In this document: positions 22,308 to 36,729 of the stretch, one piece after another
Layout of the letters: every line of letters begins with the position of its first letter
Position numbering within the stretch: position 1 is the first letter of the stretch
Assembly: GCA_024699855.1 (NCBI GenBank)
Contig: JAMPIQ010000001.1
Location: forward strand, 11,408,001-11,472,000
From: Aphelenchoides besseyi
Lineage: Eukaryota > Nematoda > Chromadorea > Rhabditida > Aphelenchoididae
DNA length: 64,000 bases
Reading direction: 5' to 3'
Position numbers and translations under genes: made by a program
The notes under the pieces: generated by a model
Seen by the model: the letters and a program-made list of their open reading frames with translations, nothing else
Database searches by the model: none
Told to the model about the DNA's origin: nothing

Positions 22308-23453
22308 ACCTTTTAAGTTATCTTGTTGCAATGTGTAAATAAAAGTTTGTTATTTTGTTGGCTGGAAGCTAACAATTTCGATTAGTGAATATAACTGTAA
22401 AATGGTCAAATTGAACTCCGGTGAGTTTATTTGACAATCTTAGTTGGTCGACAATACGAAATGACAGGAACAGTCGTTGAAACGTTTTGAGAACAAACAG
22501 TGAAAGTTTTTGACATTTCAGTCGAAAATTACTTTTGCTAAAGCAATTCAAATCCTCGAAATTAAACGTTCGTAGACGAGATCATAATGTTGAACTTTGC
22601 AATAAACAAAATGAGCATATAACCACGAAATGATGCCGAAAGTCTCGGTGTGTCACGTAGATCTCCGTTTTCACACCTCAAACATCCAAAAGGGACGTCT
22701 TAACGAACATATCCGCTTTCATTTCTGCAGCCCAAAACCTTTTCTTGGTTATTTGTCGTTCTGTTCGGATCCCCAACGTTCGCGCTCTTCGGCTTTTGAA
22801 ACAAATCGAAACCCGAATCCTCCGGTTTTCTCGCTTTTCATTTCCGCTCTTCGACTCGAAGTTAATTTTGCAAATTTCAACTTTTTTCTGTTTGAGCCTC
22901 TTCTCGGCGTTTACCTCAGGGATTTGAGAGCAACGTACGGTATCCAAACGAACTTATTTTAGCTTTCTGCTTAATAGACAAACTCTGGCTGTAGAAAGTG
23001 CATCTTATGGCTTTTAATCTCCGTTTCGTATTCTTTTCACAACTGTCGTTTTGCTCAGTAACGGGACTGCACCTGCAAAACGGTTAATATTTGATTAACG
23101 CATCAAAAGTTCTTCCAATTAATCGAATTGCCGTCTCAAACGTTTTCAATAAAAATTGGTTGCAAGAAGCTCGTTTGTTTGTTGCAGAATTGTTAGCAGT
23201 TCGAAAAACCTGCGCTCTTCTGTCGTCGTCACATTGGCTTTCAATTGCCTCCCGACTATTCTGAAGTAATGAAATTGTGACAGTCAAAATGTTTTCGTCT
23301 TATTCTTTTTAATTCCCACTACGTTTGGCTTTTCGATTGTCGTGAATGTTCTCCGTCGTGCTTTTTTCCATCAAACCCATCACTAAATGACAGGGAACAA
23401 GGTAGAAGCTATTTGGACACGAAGAGCGGGTTGCCGTTAAATTTGGATCCTAA
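22308..23453. other. Intergenic region upstream of the GPCR gene
   Basis: Contains the poly(A) signal at 22338-22343 and then about 1.1 kb with no supported gene. Probably promoter and 5' sequence of the receptor gene. Confidence 0.5.
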
Positions 23454-25066
23454 ATGGCGACTAACGAAACGATAATAGCCGACGATTTCGCTTTGATGAC
23501 TCATCCGGTAATCAGAACATTTTGTCTGATATGCTACGTTCTGATATTCATCAGCTGTATTTGTGGTAAGTGAACAAAATGTTTTGAGAAATTCGCTTGT
23601 TTAAGGAAACACGTTGATTTTGGTTGTGATTATAAAAAATCGTTCAATGCGAACGGTGACGAACATTCTCATCAGTCAACTGGGAATTGCCGATCTACTC
23701 GTGGGCATCTTCTGTGTTTTCCCCAACGCCTCACATTTTGTCTTATCCGAACATCATTGGCCTTTCGGTAAGTGGTCGTTGAGTTGAACTTCAAATTCAA
23801 GTCTAAACAACAACGTCACTAAATTTCGAGTTAGTTTCGCAGTAAAACATTTTGTATTGCATTCAAAGTTGTGGTTCAAAGTTCGTGATTAAATCAATTT
23901 GTAGGTCGCTGGGCTTGTCACACGTACAGTAAGTGTCAATTATCGCTATTTAACTCAATTGATTTCAATTTGTAGTTTATGTCCTGCATACGATTCCAAA
24001 TGCGAGTGCGGGGATTTTGGTTCTTTTATCAATTGAACGTTTTATTGCCGTACTCAGACCAATGTTGGTTCATCATCTTCTAACAAAATCGGTTCTTCTA
24101 ATGAGTGCCATATTGGTATGGGGATTTTCAATGCTGATGAATCTGCCGTATCTTTTTGCTGTTCAATTTATAGTAATGCAAGATCGCAAAAGCGGTGGAA
24201 CATACGGAGTTCGTATTTAGTCACGTGTATTCTTTCAAATCTCATTTATAGATTTGTACTCGACGATTTTTGATGATGGGCGAGATAAACATATTGCAAG
24301 TCGTCACGGTTGTCAATGTCATCATTTGGTATGTTGTGCCATTGGTAATTCTGCTCGCTATTTACGTGAGCATTGGTTACGTGCTTTTAAAGACGACGAA
24401 TGTCAGCGGAGTTGCTCGATCCTCACAAAACAATCGTGGAACACGATCAAGTAAACAGATGGTAGTTAGCGAAATGAATGCTTCTATTCAGATAGTGAAT
24501 TGAAATCAGAGCGCCGTTTGCCGCGCATTGAAGCTGTTGACAGTCGAAAACGAGTTGTACGACTGGTCGTCGTAATCGTTTTGTGTTTTGCCGTTCTATC
24601 TCTTCCTCGTTACGTCTATTTGACTTGGTCGGTATTTCGCGCTAAGAATGGTAATTGAAAAGTTGTTGCTGCTAATCGAATGTTGTGTTTTAGCTCCACG
24701 ATGCTTGAACTGTTTGACGGCGTTAATACAACCAAGTACTTTCTTACTTTTGTTTTTGAATAGCGGATTAAATCCGTACTTGTACGCATTTCTGTCGAAG
24801 AGATTTCGAAATGCTATTGCTAATACTTTTAATTGTAAACAAGATAAGCACAAAGTTAGTGGAATTAATTAAGTTCTTCGTAACGTCAATCTTTTTAGCA
24901 AAAGCTTCATCGTTTAGTACACTCACGACCTAGTCGTACTACTCCACCGAATGCAAGACTAAGCGATCCGATGATTACCGAGGAACTTCCGTTGCGAGAC
25001 TTACGCAAGCATCCACCACTTAGTGCAGCGACCACAACAACAAGCACCTTCAACCGTGACCTGTAA
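23454..25066 (+). CDS. Rhodopsin-family G-protein-coupled receptor, neuropeptide type
   Basis: Eight exons close in frame to 405 residues: 23454-23565, 23606-23767, 23905-23928, 23976-24208, 24252-24450, 24492-24650, 24694-24854, 24899-25066. Seven hydrophobic segments are visible. Class A marks: GN in helix 1, LGIADLLVG in helix 2, WPFGRWACHTY with the disulfide cysteine before helix 3, ERF replacing DRY, tryptophan in helix 4, a cysteine in loop 2 (ICTRRF), and NSGLNPYLYAFLSKRFR (NPxxY plus helix 8) in helix 7. Helix 6 reads CFAVLSLPRYVY, lacking the usual CWxP. The WxFG/C pattern is typical of peptide receptors; the ligand cannot be told. Exon 3 is only 24 bases. The intron at 24209 uses a GTTCGT donor. 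Poly(A) signal AATAAA at 25127-25132. Confidence 0.9.
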
Positions 25067-25598
25067 ATACTGTTTGTTCTCAAGAAACGAAAACGGGTTT
25101 TCGTACATTCTCAGTCTGTTCACTTCAATAAAATCTATTTGATTGTTTGTGCAAAAAGGTTGTGCTACGAAATCAAGATTGCGTCTCAAGAGCCGAGCGA
25201 TCGAAGTGACCGAGAGTTCGGAATTCGGAGCACAAGTCAGCTATCACACGTAAAAAAATTAGATCATCCACAACGGCGTTGCGCAACTCACGTTGACATA
25301 CCCGCGACGAGATCTTCTTCGCTGCGCAGTATCAAGAAAGAGTCAGTCGATTTCGACTTCAAGATCTGAGGATCGAAGGCGGGGTTTCGGACTTGAGCTC
25401 CGTCGATGGAAGAAACGCCGTCGATGAGAAGAAGTCCAGTTTTCCTCGTTTTCCCTCCGTCCACTCGAATCGGCTTTTGCGCCCGTTTTCATTGAACAAA
25501 TCGCTTTCTTCGACATTTGGCATCATCACTCGTTTTCTTCTGCTCAATTGAACTTCGTTTGTTTGAAGAAACGGCCAATGTCAGCAGTATCTTGAATC
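25067..25598. other. Intergenic spacer
   Basis: Holds the receptor poly(A) signal (25127-25132). The remainder is unassigned and contains no supported gene. Confidence 0.5.
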
Positions 25599-28496
25599 AT
25601 GAGACAACTTAATCACTTTTCTATTCTATTCACCTTTCTTTTGTTTTCCGGCGCCAATTGTCAATTTGGAGAAATCGCCTCAATAGTAACCGGTCTATTA
25701 GGTTAGTTAGTTGTTTATTGAATACATAAACACAAAACGATGTTCAGGCAGTGGAGCGGGTGGAGCTGCGGGTTTGGGCTCGTTGGCTGGACCAGCAGCA
25801 ATCGGAGGTATGTTCAGATATTGCAGTCGAAGCATCGCCAAATTTTAGCTGCTGCTGGAACTGCTGGAGCTCAAGGAGCAGGCGGCGCTTTGGGAAGTAT
25901 TGGACCTCGTAAGTATTCAATGTTTGTGTCAATATCAATCTTTCTTGTTGATAGAATATTGAATTTTCTTTTTCAGTTTATCAACTAGCTCAGGCTGCTC
26001 TAAGTCTCACCGGTAATTTTTAATGTGGAAATCGGATCTTTTTGTCACAAAAACATACTTTAAAGCACAATTCTATAGAAAAACTAAAGAATGATGCACC
26101 TTTCGTTAGCAATTTTTCTTAGCATTAAATGAGCTGCGGTTTACTTCTTAAAGGATTGGATTCCGACAGTAGATAGCCGAGATCTCAAGCTACTTAACAA
26201 CTATAGGATTTTTATGCCAAAGAATCCGATTTCTATGTCAAAAGAACTTTTTGCAAATTTTAACAGGAACTGGAGTTGGAATCGTAAATCAAGCCAGCGA
26301 ATCAGCATGGTTTCCTGCAGCCATCGAAAATGCTGCCCGAATGAATCGAGACTTCCAAGATCGATTGATAAATGGACAGGGTGGAGCCAACAAACCGGGC
26401 AGATCGGCGGCCACTCTTCCCGACTTGTTCGGACTTAATCGACCAATGGGTGGACTAACTCCTCCGACATCAGGTAATTGTACCGTTCGTTGATGACTTA
26501 AACACGCGCGATGAATTCGCTTCTGCGCGCCAAAACCCCTCATCCACAAACGTTTGCAGTCGCGGCAATTTCGGTCAAGTTGAACTCCTTCTCCGCTCTT
26601 CACGTTTTTGCACATAAATTCACAAATTGCAACAATTCAAAACGAGCAATTTGGAATGCAGTTTACACACGAAACCCATTCGAAGGTCATAGTCCCGTGG
26701 GTTGCAAGCACGAGCATTAGAATCCGGAAAACGAGCCTTACAATTCGCATATCCCGCAGTTTTTATTGTAAACTGAACAGTGTGAACTCGTTTCAGAAAT
26801 CGGGACGGAGTTTGGTAAAGACTTAGAGACAGGAGAAACCGAAGAAACTGAGTCTCCGGATTTGTCGCCCATCGCTTTGAAAACAACGACCGCGGAACCG
26901 GATCTTCCCGCACCGTCAATCTCCACTGGAATTCGACCTTTGCCCGCTCTTGTACCCGATTTGCGTACGCTGTTGCCCGGCGAAGTGCCAACCAGCGATC
27001 GATCGGATGTCAAAACCGAAGACAACGGTTCTTCTCCAACAATTACCGTTCAAATACCGGAGAAACACCAGGAAGAGAAACCGCAAATGGAGTTTAGTAT
27101 CGATTCAACCGAAGATGCCTTCCCATTAGTATGTTGAATGCAAAAAACTCAAGAACTCTTCTTTCTTTAAGTTACCTCCACACGCAATTTCTCCATCAGA
27201 CAAAGCAATCGGTAGTGAAGAATTGCATATTGACGAGAAAATGATTCCACATATGGTTCCCGAATTACAAAAACTACTTCGAGCTCTTCAGAATTCCAAT
27301 TTAACTCGAGCTGATCTTTCGGAATTAAGTGATCAACTGGAGGGCAACAAAAACATTGGCACTCCACGTGAAAACTCGACTCCCGTTCCAAGTGATGTGT
27401 TTCTTGAAAACCGTAAGCCACCGAGTACACCGGAAGAAATGGCGTTGAACGAAGATCGAAAGAAAGCAGTTGATCGAAACTTGTTGGCTTTACGTCGTGC
27501 ACTTTCTGTTCCAACTGTTGGTGTCGAAGGAGAGATGAACAAATATACAAAGGCTCAGGAAACACCACCGGTCATATTGGCTCTTTCACGACCATCGACT
27601 TTGAAAACAACCGAAGTTAAGGTTAGTTTTGAATAAAAACAATCAGTTAAACTTTTGCATTGATGTTTTTACTTTATAGTTTACGATTTGTAATTACCAA
27701 TATTTCAGTATGTCGTGCCGAACTCAGGTATTGTTCCATCCCGTTCTTCCAAACCAGCAACCCCCACCACTCCATCATCAAGTGCGCCACGAGCACAAAC
27801 GATAGAACCAATCTCTTCGGAATCATCTGAAACGACAACCACTACAACTCGATTACGATTGGATTCAGATACCGGAAATGTCAATAGACCGCAATCCAAA
27901 GGTGCAAAGAATCTCGCGCGCACGTCGCCAATCGCATTGACTGTAAGTTAATTGAATAGCTACAAAATATGCAATTGTTTTTCTTTTAGCCTCAGCAGGA
28001 ATACGAACGATATCGACAAGAGTATCAACAATACTATCAGAAGTATTTTGCCAATCAAAACCCTCAACCAATGACAAACCTTCAAGCACAACCATTAGCC
28101 CAATTTAATTACTATGGTCAGAATCCTTCTGGCAACTTCTATTATGCCCAACAAACACCGCAACCAACGCCGATTTATAGCCAACAACCGTTCGTTTATA
28201 ATCCCACAATGCAGCAACCAGGAGTCGCGCCACAATCTCCGATACACTCAACCAATCAATATGTAAGATCACTTCCGAATCCTCCACCATTTACGCCTTT
28301 ACCTCAACTCGTAAGAAGAACTTGTGGGTGTGATTTAACATCGTCTCAGTTCTAACTCTTTTAATTTGCTATTTAAACAACAAGCAGCTTTTCGCTGTTC
28401 AAACGAATTCACGTATCGTTCTTTCAGCTTCAGCACCCTTTCTCGCACGGATCTCTATTGACGTTGCCGCAGTCTGGATATCAGAACGGACGTTGA
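25599..28496 (+). CDS. Large secreted low-complexity protein, unknown family
   Basis: Ten exons close in frame to 623 residues: 25599-25701, 25748-25807, 25849-25908, 25977-26012, 26267-26473, 26797-27128, 27172-27621, 27709-27942, 27990-28310, 28428-28496. Residues 1-22 are a signal peptide (LFTFLLFSGANCQ). Then follow a Gly/Ala-rich stretch (exons 2-3), a helical segment (NQASESAWFPAAIENAARMN), a Ser/Thr/Pro/Glu-rich middle, and a Tyr/Gln/Pro-rich tail with repeated YY, QQ and QP steps (EYERYRQEYQQYYQKYF). No catalytic domain or cysteine framework is seen. By inference it is a structural extracellular or cuticle-associated protein. The first exons are small and mostly phase 1, so the short Gly/Ala exons may be repeat modules. 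I do not recognise a homolog. Confidence 0.78.
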
Positions 28497-29232
28497 TTAG
28501 ATGAATATCCATGTACAAATGTGCCCAAACAAACGGGTTTCTCAATCGCCAATTTACTTTGATCTTGTTGAAATGTGCAATAGTTTTTGTTCGTAATAAA
28601 TTCACTTGGAAACAATTGACATTCGTCGAGAAGCGAAAACGCTTTCTCTTCCCATTTGTTTGCTCTTTTATCGATCGTTATTTGAAGAGAAGAACAGGAT
28701 GGTTTATGCTCTGTACCATCAAATGCCCTTCAATAGTTGTGGCAACGTGGAACATGAACGAGAGGGTTTTTGGAGTAGTAAAAACGAGCAGCTCAGCCGA
28801 GTACACACGTTCCGAATTGAACGCGACGAGAGACGTAAACGCAGCGGCTAAAAGAGTGGAGAGCGGACCGCATTCTCCTCTGCGTTTGTTGAGAGGGTCC
28901 GTTTTCTTTAGTCGCCCAAGAGGCCGGGCATGTTTGATTGTTTTAATGGTCAAATATAATGTCAAATGTACGCGAGTTGTTTCCATTTGCTCGCGCGAAC
29001 CTCTATCGAGCTTTCTATTTTACTCATATTGTCGAGTTTGTACACGAATGTCTTCGATTGCTCGACGAGTTGATCGTATTTCATTTCGTAGTTTTCGTTT
29101 AAAACTCATGCATTCGCCTTAATTTTTCTTGTATGTAAAAAATCTTTTCATTTTCGTACAAAATCCACGTTTTATGTTTTCGTGTTTGTCGTTTCTTTCA
29201 ATCAATTTTTTCTTTAGATTTTTGCTCGTAGA
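28497..29232. other. Intergenic region
   Basis: No supported gene. A plus-strand frame of about 200 codons (28511-29122) starts in the 3' flank of the secreted-protein gene and shows no domain, so I read it as chance. The region must hold the 3' end of that gene and the promoter of the PABIR-like gene. Confidence 0.5.
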
Positions 29233-30996
29233 ATGGCCAGTGGGTCGGTGATTGTCGAACAAACAACACCAAAGACGCCGAGCGAAGGCCCGTTGATAGC
29301 GGACAAATCCAAGTCACCTGTTGAAGTAGAAGCTTCGGATATGCAACCAAATTCAGCACCGTCCTTTCGAAGACATTCGATTGCTTTTCGATCGTCGACT
29401 CAAAAGTCTCCGAGTTCTTCCGAAGACGACGATACGAATGACTTTTCTGCCGAGTTTCGAGATATGCACAAGCGACGTTATTCAATGGATCTTCGACGTA
29501 CCCGTTTAAATCAAAGTCGTATGAACGTGTCATATGGGCTTCTGTCAAAGCCCACTACTCCTCGTCCTATCGATTGTCCCATCACACCAAATCGTTTAAT
29601 AAGCAGCACAAATGGTACGGAGTTTGCAACTCCAAAAATGGTATGTTTTTTGTATTCTTTGCTGTTGTTTATGTCAACCTTAGAAACAGATGAGTCGACC
29701 AAATTCGCCCAATCCATCACGTCCAATTGCTATTGCATCGAGGAGTCGGCTTGTGAGCATCAGACGTGAATCTGAATGTCCTGTAGAAAGCGAGGTTGCA
29801 CACGAAAAGTTAGTGAAAACAACTCAACAAGTTTCTATGGGCTTCGAAGACTTCTGTTTGGTACGAATTAATTCTTTTACCGTATTTGACTTCTTATTTT
29901 TAGGACGAAAAAGTGTTGGAAGAAAGAAAAAGGGCCAAATCTCTTGCTGAGCCGATTTCCATTTTCACCAATGCATTTTTGCCGCAAAGCTCATCACCAT
30001 CACCTACGCGAGCAAATGTGGACGTCCAAAAGGTTAATACAAACGTTGCCTTCTTTTCGTATGTGGGTTTTTAGCAATGTTATTCTCCGAAAACACAAAC
30101 AGTAGTAAGAGCCAACATTCCGTACTCGCCGAGTCCTTCCCCAACACCCGCGAGCCCAACACGTAGCCGAATTATGAGATCTATGAGTCCGATTGCTGTG
30201 CGTCAGATTTCTAAACGACGATACACGACAGCCGGCAGCGTGTCGGGAATGGAAAGTGATTCTGAAAACTCATTAACGTAAGCTAATTAATTTAATCAAA
30301 TGCTTGAATTTCTATGTTTAAGCTACGGAGGGAATTCTGTCAAACGTCAATGTATAATTCCGCAACGTGGATCGCCGTTGGTTCGGGATTCTTGGAGTGT
30401 ACAGAACACACTGCTACCGGAGTAAGTACTCAATAAATTGAATTGGATTTTAAGGTTAATTTCAGCATCGAAAAAAACGAATTCCAACGCTCTTCGTCTC
30501 CGCTTTCAGTTTGTTCGAATTCCAGCACAAATTACTCGGGATACTTTCCGATAAAAAGCCGTCTAGCAGCCACAGATCCGATTGCTTTGAATTCAAAGTA
30601 AACGAAATGCTGTGACATGTGAATTAACTTTTATCGTATTTCAGTGGTCCTCCTTCAAATTCGGTTGAATCGGATATTGTGGATGAAGAACAAATGTACA
30701 CGATGAACGAAAACTCATCAACTGCCTTTTCATCGAGAGCTGAAACTCCGCTTGACGAGCATATGAACGAAGTGAGTTGATCGTCAAGGTCGTCTTTACG
30801 CGATAAAAATTACCAACTTGTTGACCATTGGGGTTTTTTGCAGGAGACAGTCGATCGAGAAAGTTCGTTTAGTGGTCCGAGTAACTCGCCTGCTCGGTCG
30901 TCAATTTATGGCACAAACTTTGGGTCGATTCGAGAGCCCTCCAATGGACCTCCGCCATCGCCTTTGGCGTCCAAATCTTTATCGTTGGGAAGCTGA
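29233..30996 (+). CDS. PABIR/FAM122-like inhibitor of PP2A-B55
   Basis: Eight exons close in frame to 475 residues: 29233-29640, 29684-29860, 29904-30032, 30075-30277, 30323-30421, 30466-30597, 30645-30771, 30844-30996. Marks of the family in order: NSAPSFRRHSIAFRS (human NSAPLIHG...RRNSTTF), a helix EVAHEKLVKTTQQVSMGFED (human VHEREVQTAMQISHSWEES), KQCYSPKTQT (KQCFSPSLQ), then SPSPTPASPTRSRIMRSMSP (SPIPSPTTRFTTRRSQSP). Family knowledge: FAM122A/PABIR1 binds the B55 subunit of PP2A through a short motif plus helix and is controlled by Chk1. The protein is longer than the human one (287) through Ser/Thr/Pro-rich sequence, with many SP/TP sites. Mostly disordered. Family assignment is by memory of these blocks. 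Confidence 0.78.
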
Positions 30997-31391
30997 AATG
31001 ATTTCCGTTGTTTTTTTCTGTATTGTTCTCATAATCATCACATATTCAACACATCTGTTATTTTACGTTTTATTTTGTCTCTTTCGATTCCATGGCCGGT
31101 CACATAGATCTCATGTTCGGCCATCAAATAGGCAATTTTGTGTTAAAAATGTCTCTTGTTGTTGTTCTTTTAATTTATTATTACCCGTCGTATCTAACAA
31201 GTTCGCAAGTTTGAATTGTAAAACGGATAACTTCTCTTTGATTTTGTAAGTTATTTTGCATACTCAGCGAATATAAAGGGTTATTGTCGGGATTGAGTCT
31301 CAGTTGGATGTTACAGTCGTTACGATTCGAATAATTTAAAATTTTTGACTAAATCGAAGACAATTAAAATGACCGAAATAAGTTTAAGGAC
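30997..31391. other. Intergenic spacer
   Basis: About 400 bp of AT-rich sequence between the PABIR-like stop and the fumarate reductase start. No feature recognised besides presumed 3' UTR and promoter. Confidence 0.45.
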
Positions 31392-33321
<1,930 letters not shown>

Positions 33322-35690
33322 TTCCGACTCTTATTGTAATAAACTTTCTTGTAATTTGCCTCTCAATTATTCTCTACTGTTGACTATTCACTTTCTTTTT
33401 GGCGCGCAATTTCACAAATCGAACGGCGAAATCGCAGTTTGAAGAACTAAATCGGGTTTCGTTTCCCACTTTCCTCCACACCTTTCTATTACTCAATGGT
33501 CGGTTTTGTCGTCTAATTCCCTCCAATTGCCCACGCTGTCTGACGTAGAAACATGTTGGTATGTGTGATGGAGTTCCGATTGTTATCGCGAATAATTTCG
33601 TTTGGGCGCATCGATGACTTTTCCTATTGCTCGAGCAGCGTCTTTAGCGATTTGTAATATGAGAATGCAGAAGATGTAATAAGCAAATGCGATCATACCT
33701 TTGCTGGTGTTTCGTCTTTCTTTCACACGTCTTCTCATTGCATATTCAGCACATCGTTTCCTCTCCCACTGATGACGTTTCGCTGTTTCTTATTCCGCGT
33801 TGTTGGACTTATTGAGTTTCCCTCCAATCTGTTTGATTTCCGTCGTGTTGCCTAAACTCACAGTCTGTTGGAATGGCAAGCCGCTAATTCGATTGTTTTC
33901 CTCGGGTTTCAATAAAAAAACAAGTCAATCCACGTGCTACGCTAATCGCCGAATGGTTTATTAGTTCGATTAAGAATCAACGGTCACATGGCACTTGTTG
34001 GGACAAAATTTAAATTTCCGATTAGGAATCAGGCGTCCACTAACCAAAAGTCAAAAACGAGAAGTTTCGTGATTGTTTTTGCCATCAAATTGGCAGCAGC
34101 TGCGTTGAAATGTTCGCCGATTTCTTGGTGTCGAAATAACTCGAGAGCTTCGAACTTCGTATCGTCGACCAAATCTCATTTGGCACGTCTCGGGTCAAGG
34201 AATAAAAGGGCGGGACTGGGAACAGTTGATGCGGTTTGGTTTTAGGCCTCGAGCACGTGGATGCAAAAATGCCACCGAGTGGATAATTTTCGTGTGAAAT
34301 GGCCAGAAGGCGATTAGAAACAAAAAAGTAATAAGGGAATACTCTTGGCACCATTTCCCTTTTTGGACGTAATTACCTTCTCCACTTGTTGGACATCCGC
34401 TTCGGTGGCTACTCTCGTGTTTACTTCTCGGATTACTTTTTCTCGGACCCTCGAATACACGGGTCCCTTTGCAACAATTCGAATGTCCGTGCTTCTCTTT
34501 GTTCTTGGATTTATTGAGGTCGTATTGCTCTGTTGCTTAATATAAGAAGACTAAGCAATTGACGATTTCAAGTAAATTTTAGAGCAAAATTTTGTTTTCA
34601 TTCGTGGGTGTGTTCAATGATCTGGGCCTAAAAAGCTGCGGAGTCTTAGTGATTATAAGACGTTCAAACGCCCCAATATAAACACCAAGATTTTGGTTGA
34701 GAATGAAATCGACAGGTTTTAATATGACGAATTGGTCAAACTTTTGGTCATCACGAATGATGGTTGAAGGTAGAGAGACCGATTGCGCATTTGCTCGACC
34801 TTATGGACATTTTTGGTGTATTTTGCTCCCAATGTTTGCAGTCACCGGCTGATGTTCATAGGCGTTAGAGCGGAAAGCAATTCATAGCGGTATCACATGT
34901 GCGAAGGCCATTGATACGCTTCAGAGACAAGTGGACGCGCAGCCTGTCAAATGCAAACAATTTACACACGGTCTTCTATTCACCGGAATTTACTTCTTAC
35001 ATGACACTTACCTTTGGCTATCTTGGGAAAATCCGCTTGAAGGTCAGTTGGCATGTTGCGACTTTTGTGTAATTTTGGTTTCATTCTCAAATTCACATTA
35101 TGTTTAATGAGATTCAAAAGTCCTCGAGTTGTTTTGAACGCAGACTTTCGAAATCAGAAGTTCATTTGTTGCGTATTCGCCTTCCGACGTTTGATTAGAA
35201 AACCGAACAAACAATGTGTGTGTGTACAGCCGTGACTCAATCGTTTTTGCGCGAAGCCAAAACCCCCGAGATTGTTGAGAGTGTAATTGTTCGAGTCCCG
35301 ATCGTTCATTTGCGCTTTGACTTTCCGGATGCGGGCCGCTTTTATCTTTCGATTGGGTACACGTACGTGAGCATCCAATACGATTCATAGAAAAGCGTTG
35401 ATCATTCGAAGGAATTTGAATTTCACGTCATCTCCGTTTTTGTAACGTTTTTCCGTTTGTTCCATTTTCTCATTTCCGTTCCTCGTCGAGTGTTTGTGAT
35501 TCAATACGGACTCTGAATTCAACATTGTTGGATGACGTAACTCTCATTTCCCGTGCGTTTTTAGGCCTTCGACTCATCAGTTTGTTTTAGTTTTCAAACG
35601 TTCGTAGCCTCAAACGCACATTCGAAGAGAACCCGACGACAAACTCAAGTACAAAACGACGTGATCTCTTTGCTTTTTTGAGCTTATAAA
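33322..35690. other. Long intergenic region before the Clc-like gene
   Basis: About 2.4 kb without a supported gene. Several open frames of 60-95 codons occur on both strands but overlap one another and show no domain. No tRNA-like B box, repeat array or transposon end was recognised by eye. A TATAAA-like stretch (AGCTTATAAA) abuts the next ATG. Confidence 0.5.
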
Positions 35691-36422
35691 ATGTGCTCGT
35701 GCATCGGACAGATCTTGTACGGAGGAATCATGCTGTGTGCTTTGGCACTTACATTGGCTTGCTCTTTTACGCCCGGTGAGTTCGACGTTCGGGTGCTTGT
35801 CTGACCCAAGATTTCAGAATGGAGAAAGGTGACAGATACAGCAAGCGGCCAACCGGATGGTTCTGCGGGTTTATTCAATTTCAAGTAAGTTTTGAGAAGT
35901 ACACACACATAAGAACAATCATTTAGCTGCAAATTGAGTAACACCGAAGATTGTGCTCAACTCTTCAATGCGCGTCCAACTTGGGAAAAGATCGTAATCA
36001 TTGCATTGATTGTTACAATGGTTTTGGAAGCTTTGGCTGTGATTTGGACTGTAAATTATAAATTTGAAGTGTTAATCACTAATTTTTGTTTCAAGGTCTT
36101 CACGTTCTTTGCGTGTTGCTGCAACAAACGAGCGATTCTTCATCCATTCTCTGGCTTTGCATTGTTCAGCGCCATTGGTCTGATTGTTGCTTTGTCCATC
36201 TTTTATACACATTTCAAAGACCAAATCGACTCGCAAAGCTGGGAAGTCACGAACGTTTCGCAACTTCGCGGCAAATCCAATTTGGGATACTCATTTTTCT
36301 TGGGTTGTGCTGCTCTTGTTGCCAATATTATTGCTGTGAGTTGGAAGATGGATAACAAACAACAGTTGCATTTTCAGATCATCGTCGGTGGTCTTACTTC
36401 ATGCTTAACTTCGCACAAATGA
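35691..36422 (+). CDS. Clc-like (claudin-like) four-pass membrane protein, copy 1
   Basis: Five exons close in frame to 186 residues: 35691-35775, 35818-35884, 35927-36050, 36096-36335, 36378-36422. Four hydrophobic segments are visible, the first at residues 6-26 (ILYGGIMLCALALTLAC), followed by an extracellular loop starting FTPEWR, with two cysteines, then PTWEKIVIIALIVTMVLEAL, a CCC-containing turn, ALFSAIGLIVALSIFYTHF and SNLGYSFFLGCAALVANIIA. The TPxW after helix 1 and the GYSFFLxCxA in helix 4 match the nematode Clc-like family (Pfam Clc-like), which belongs to the claudin superfamily. Role in other nematodes is little known. The short C-terminus has no clear PDZ ligand. It shares layout with copy 2 at 40830-41735. 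Confidence 0.8.
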
Positions 36423-36729
36423 GCGTCGTGTTTACCTTAAAGACATCAACATATTTCGTATTCGGGTTCTCTTAACTTTTTCAGCAACCAATTTTTATCG
36501 CTCACCTTCAAATCGATGGCTTTAAATGTCTTATCATCTCTCAAAAATTTTCCAAAACTGCTGCATTTGTCTTGTATTCATCTGTTAACGGATCTACTAC
36601 CAAAATAAACAAATTACTATGTGAAAAAGATCGAGCAAAAGTCTTATCAAACCATCAAAACAATTTTTGTTGATAAGATTAGACCGAAACAATTTCTTCT
36701 TGGTTAGTCGTAGAGTTATTACAAGAACT
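36423..36729. other. Spacer between Clc-like copy 1 and the ABCG gene
   Basis: About 300 bp, AT-rich, no gene seen. An acceptor-like TTATTACAAG lies just before the ABCG ATG. Confidence 0.45.

Noticed and set aside
28511..29122. 203-codon plus-strand frame between two genes
   Set aside because: Begins right after the secreted-protein stop in its 3' flank; no recognisable sequence and no spliced partners.
30818..31249. 143-codon plus-strand frame
   Set aside because: Overlaps the last PABIR-like exon in a different frame; the spliced frame matches the family and ends at 30996.
35281..35310. tRNA-like GTTCGAGTCCC
   Set aside because: Lacks the full GGTTCGA B box, an A box at the right distance and a cloverleaf.
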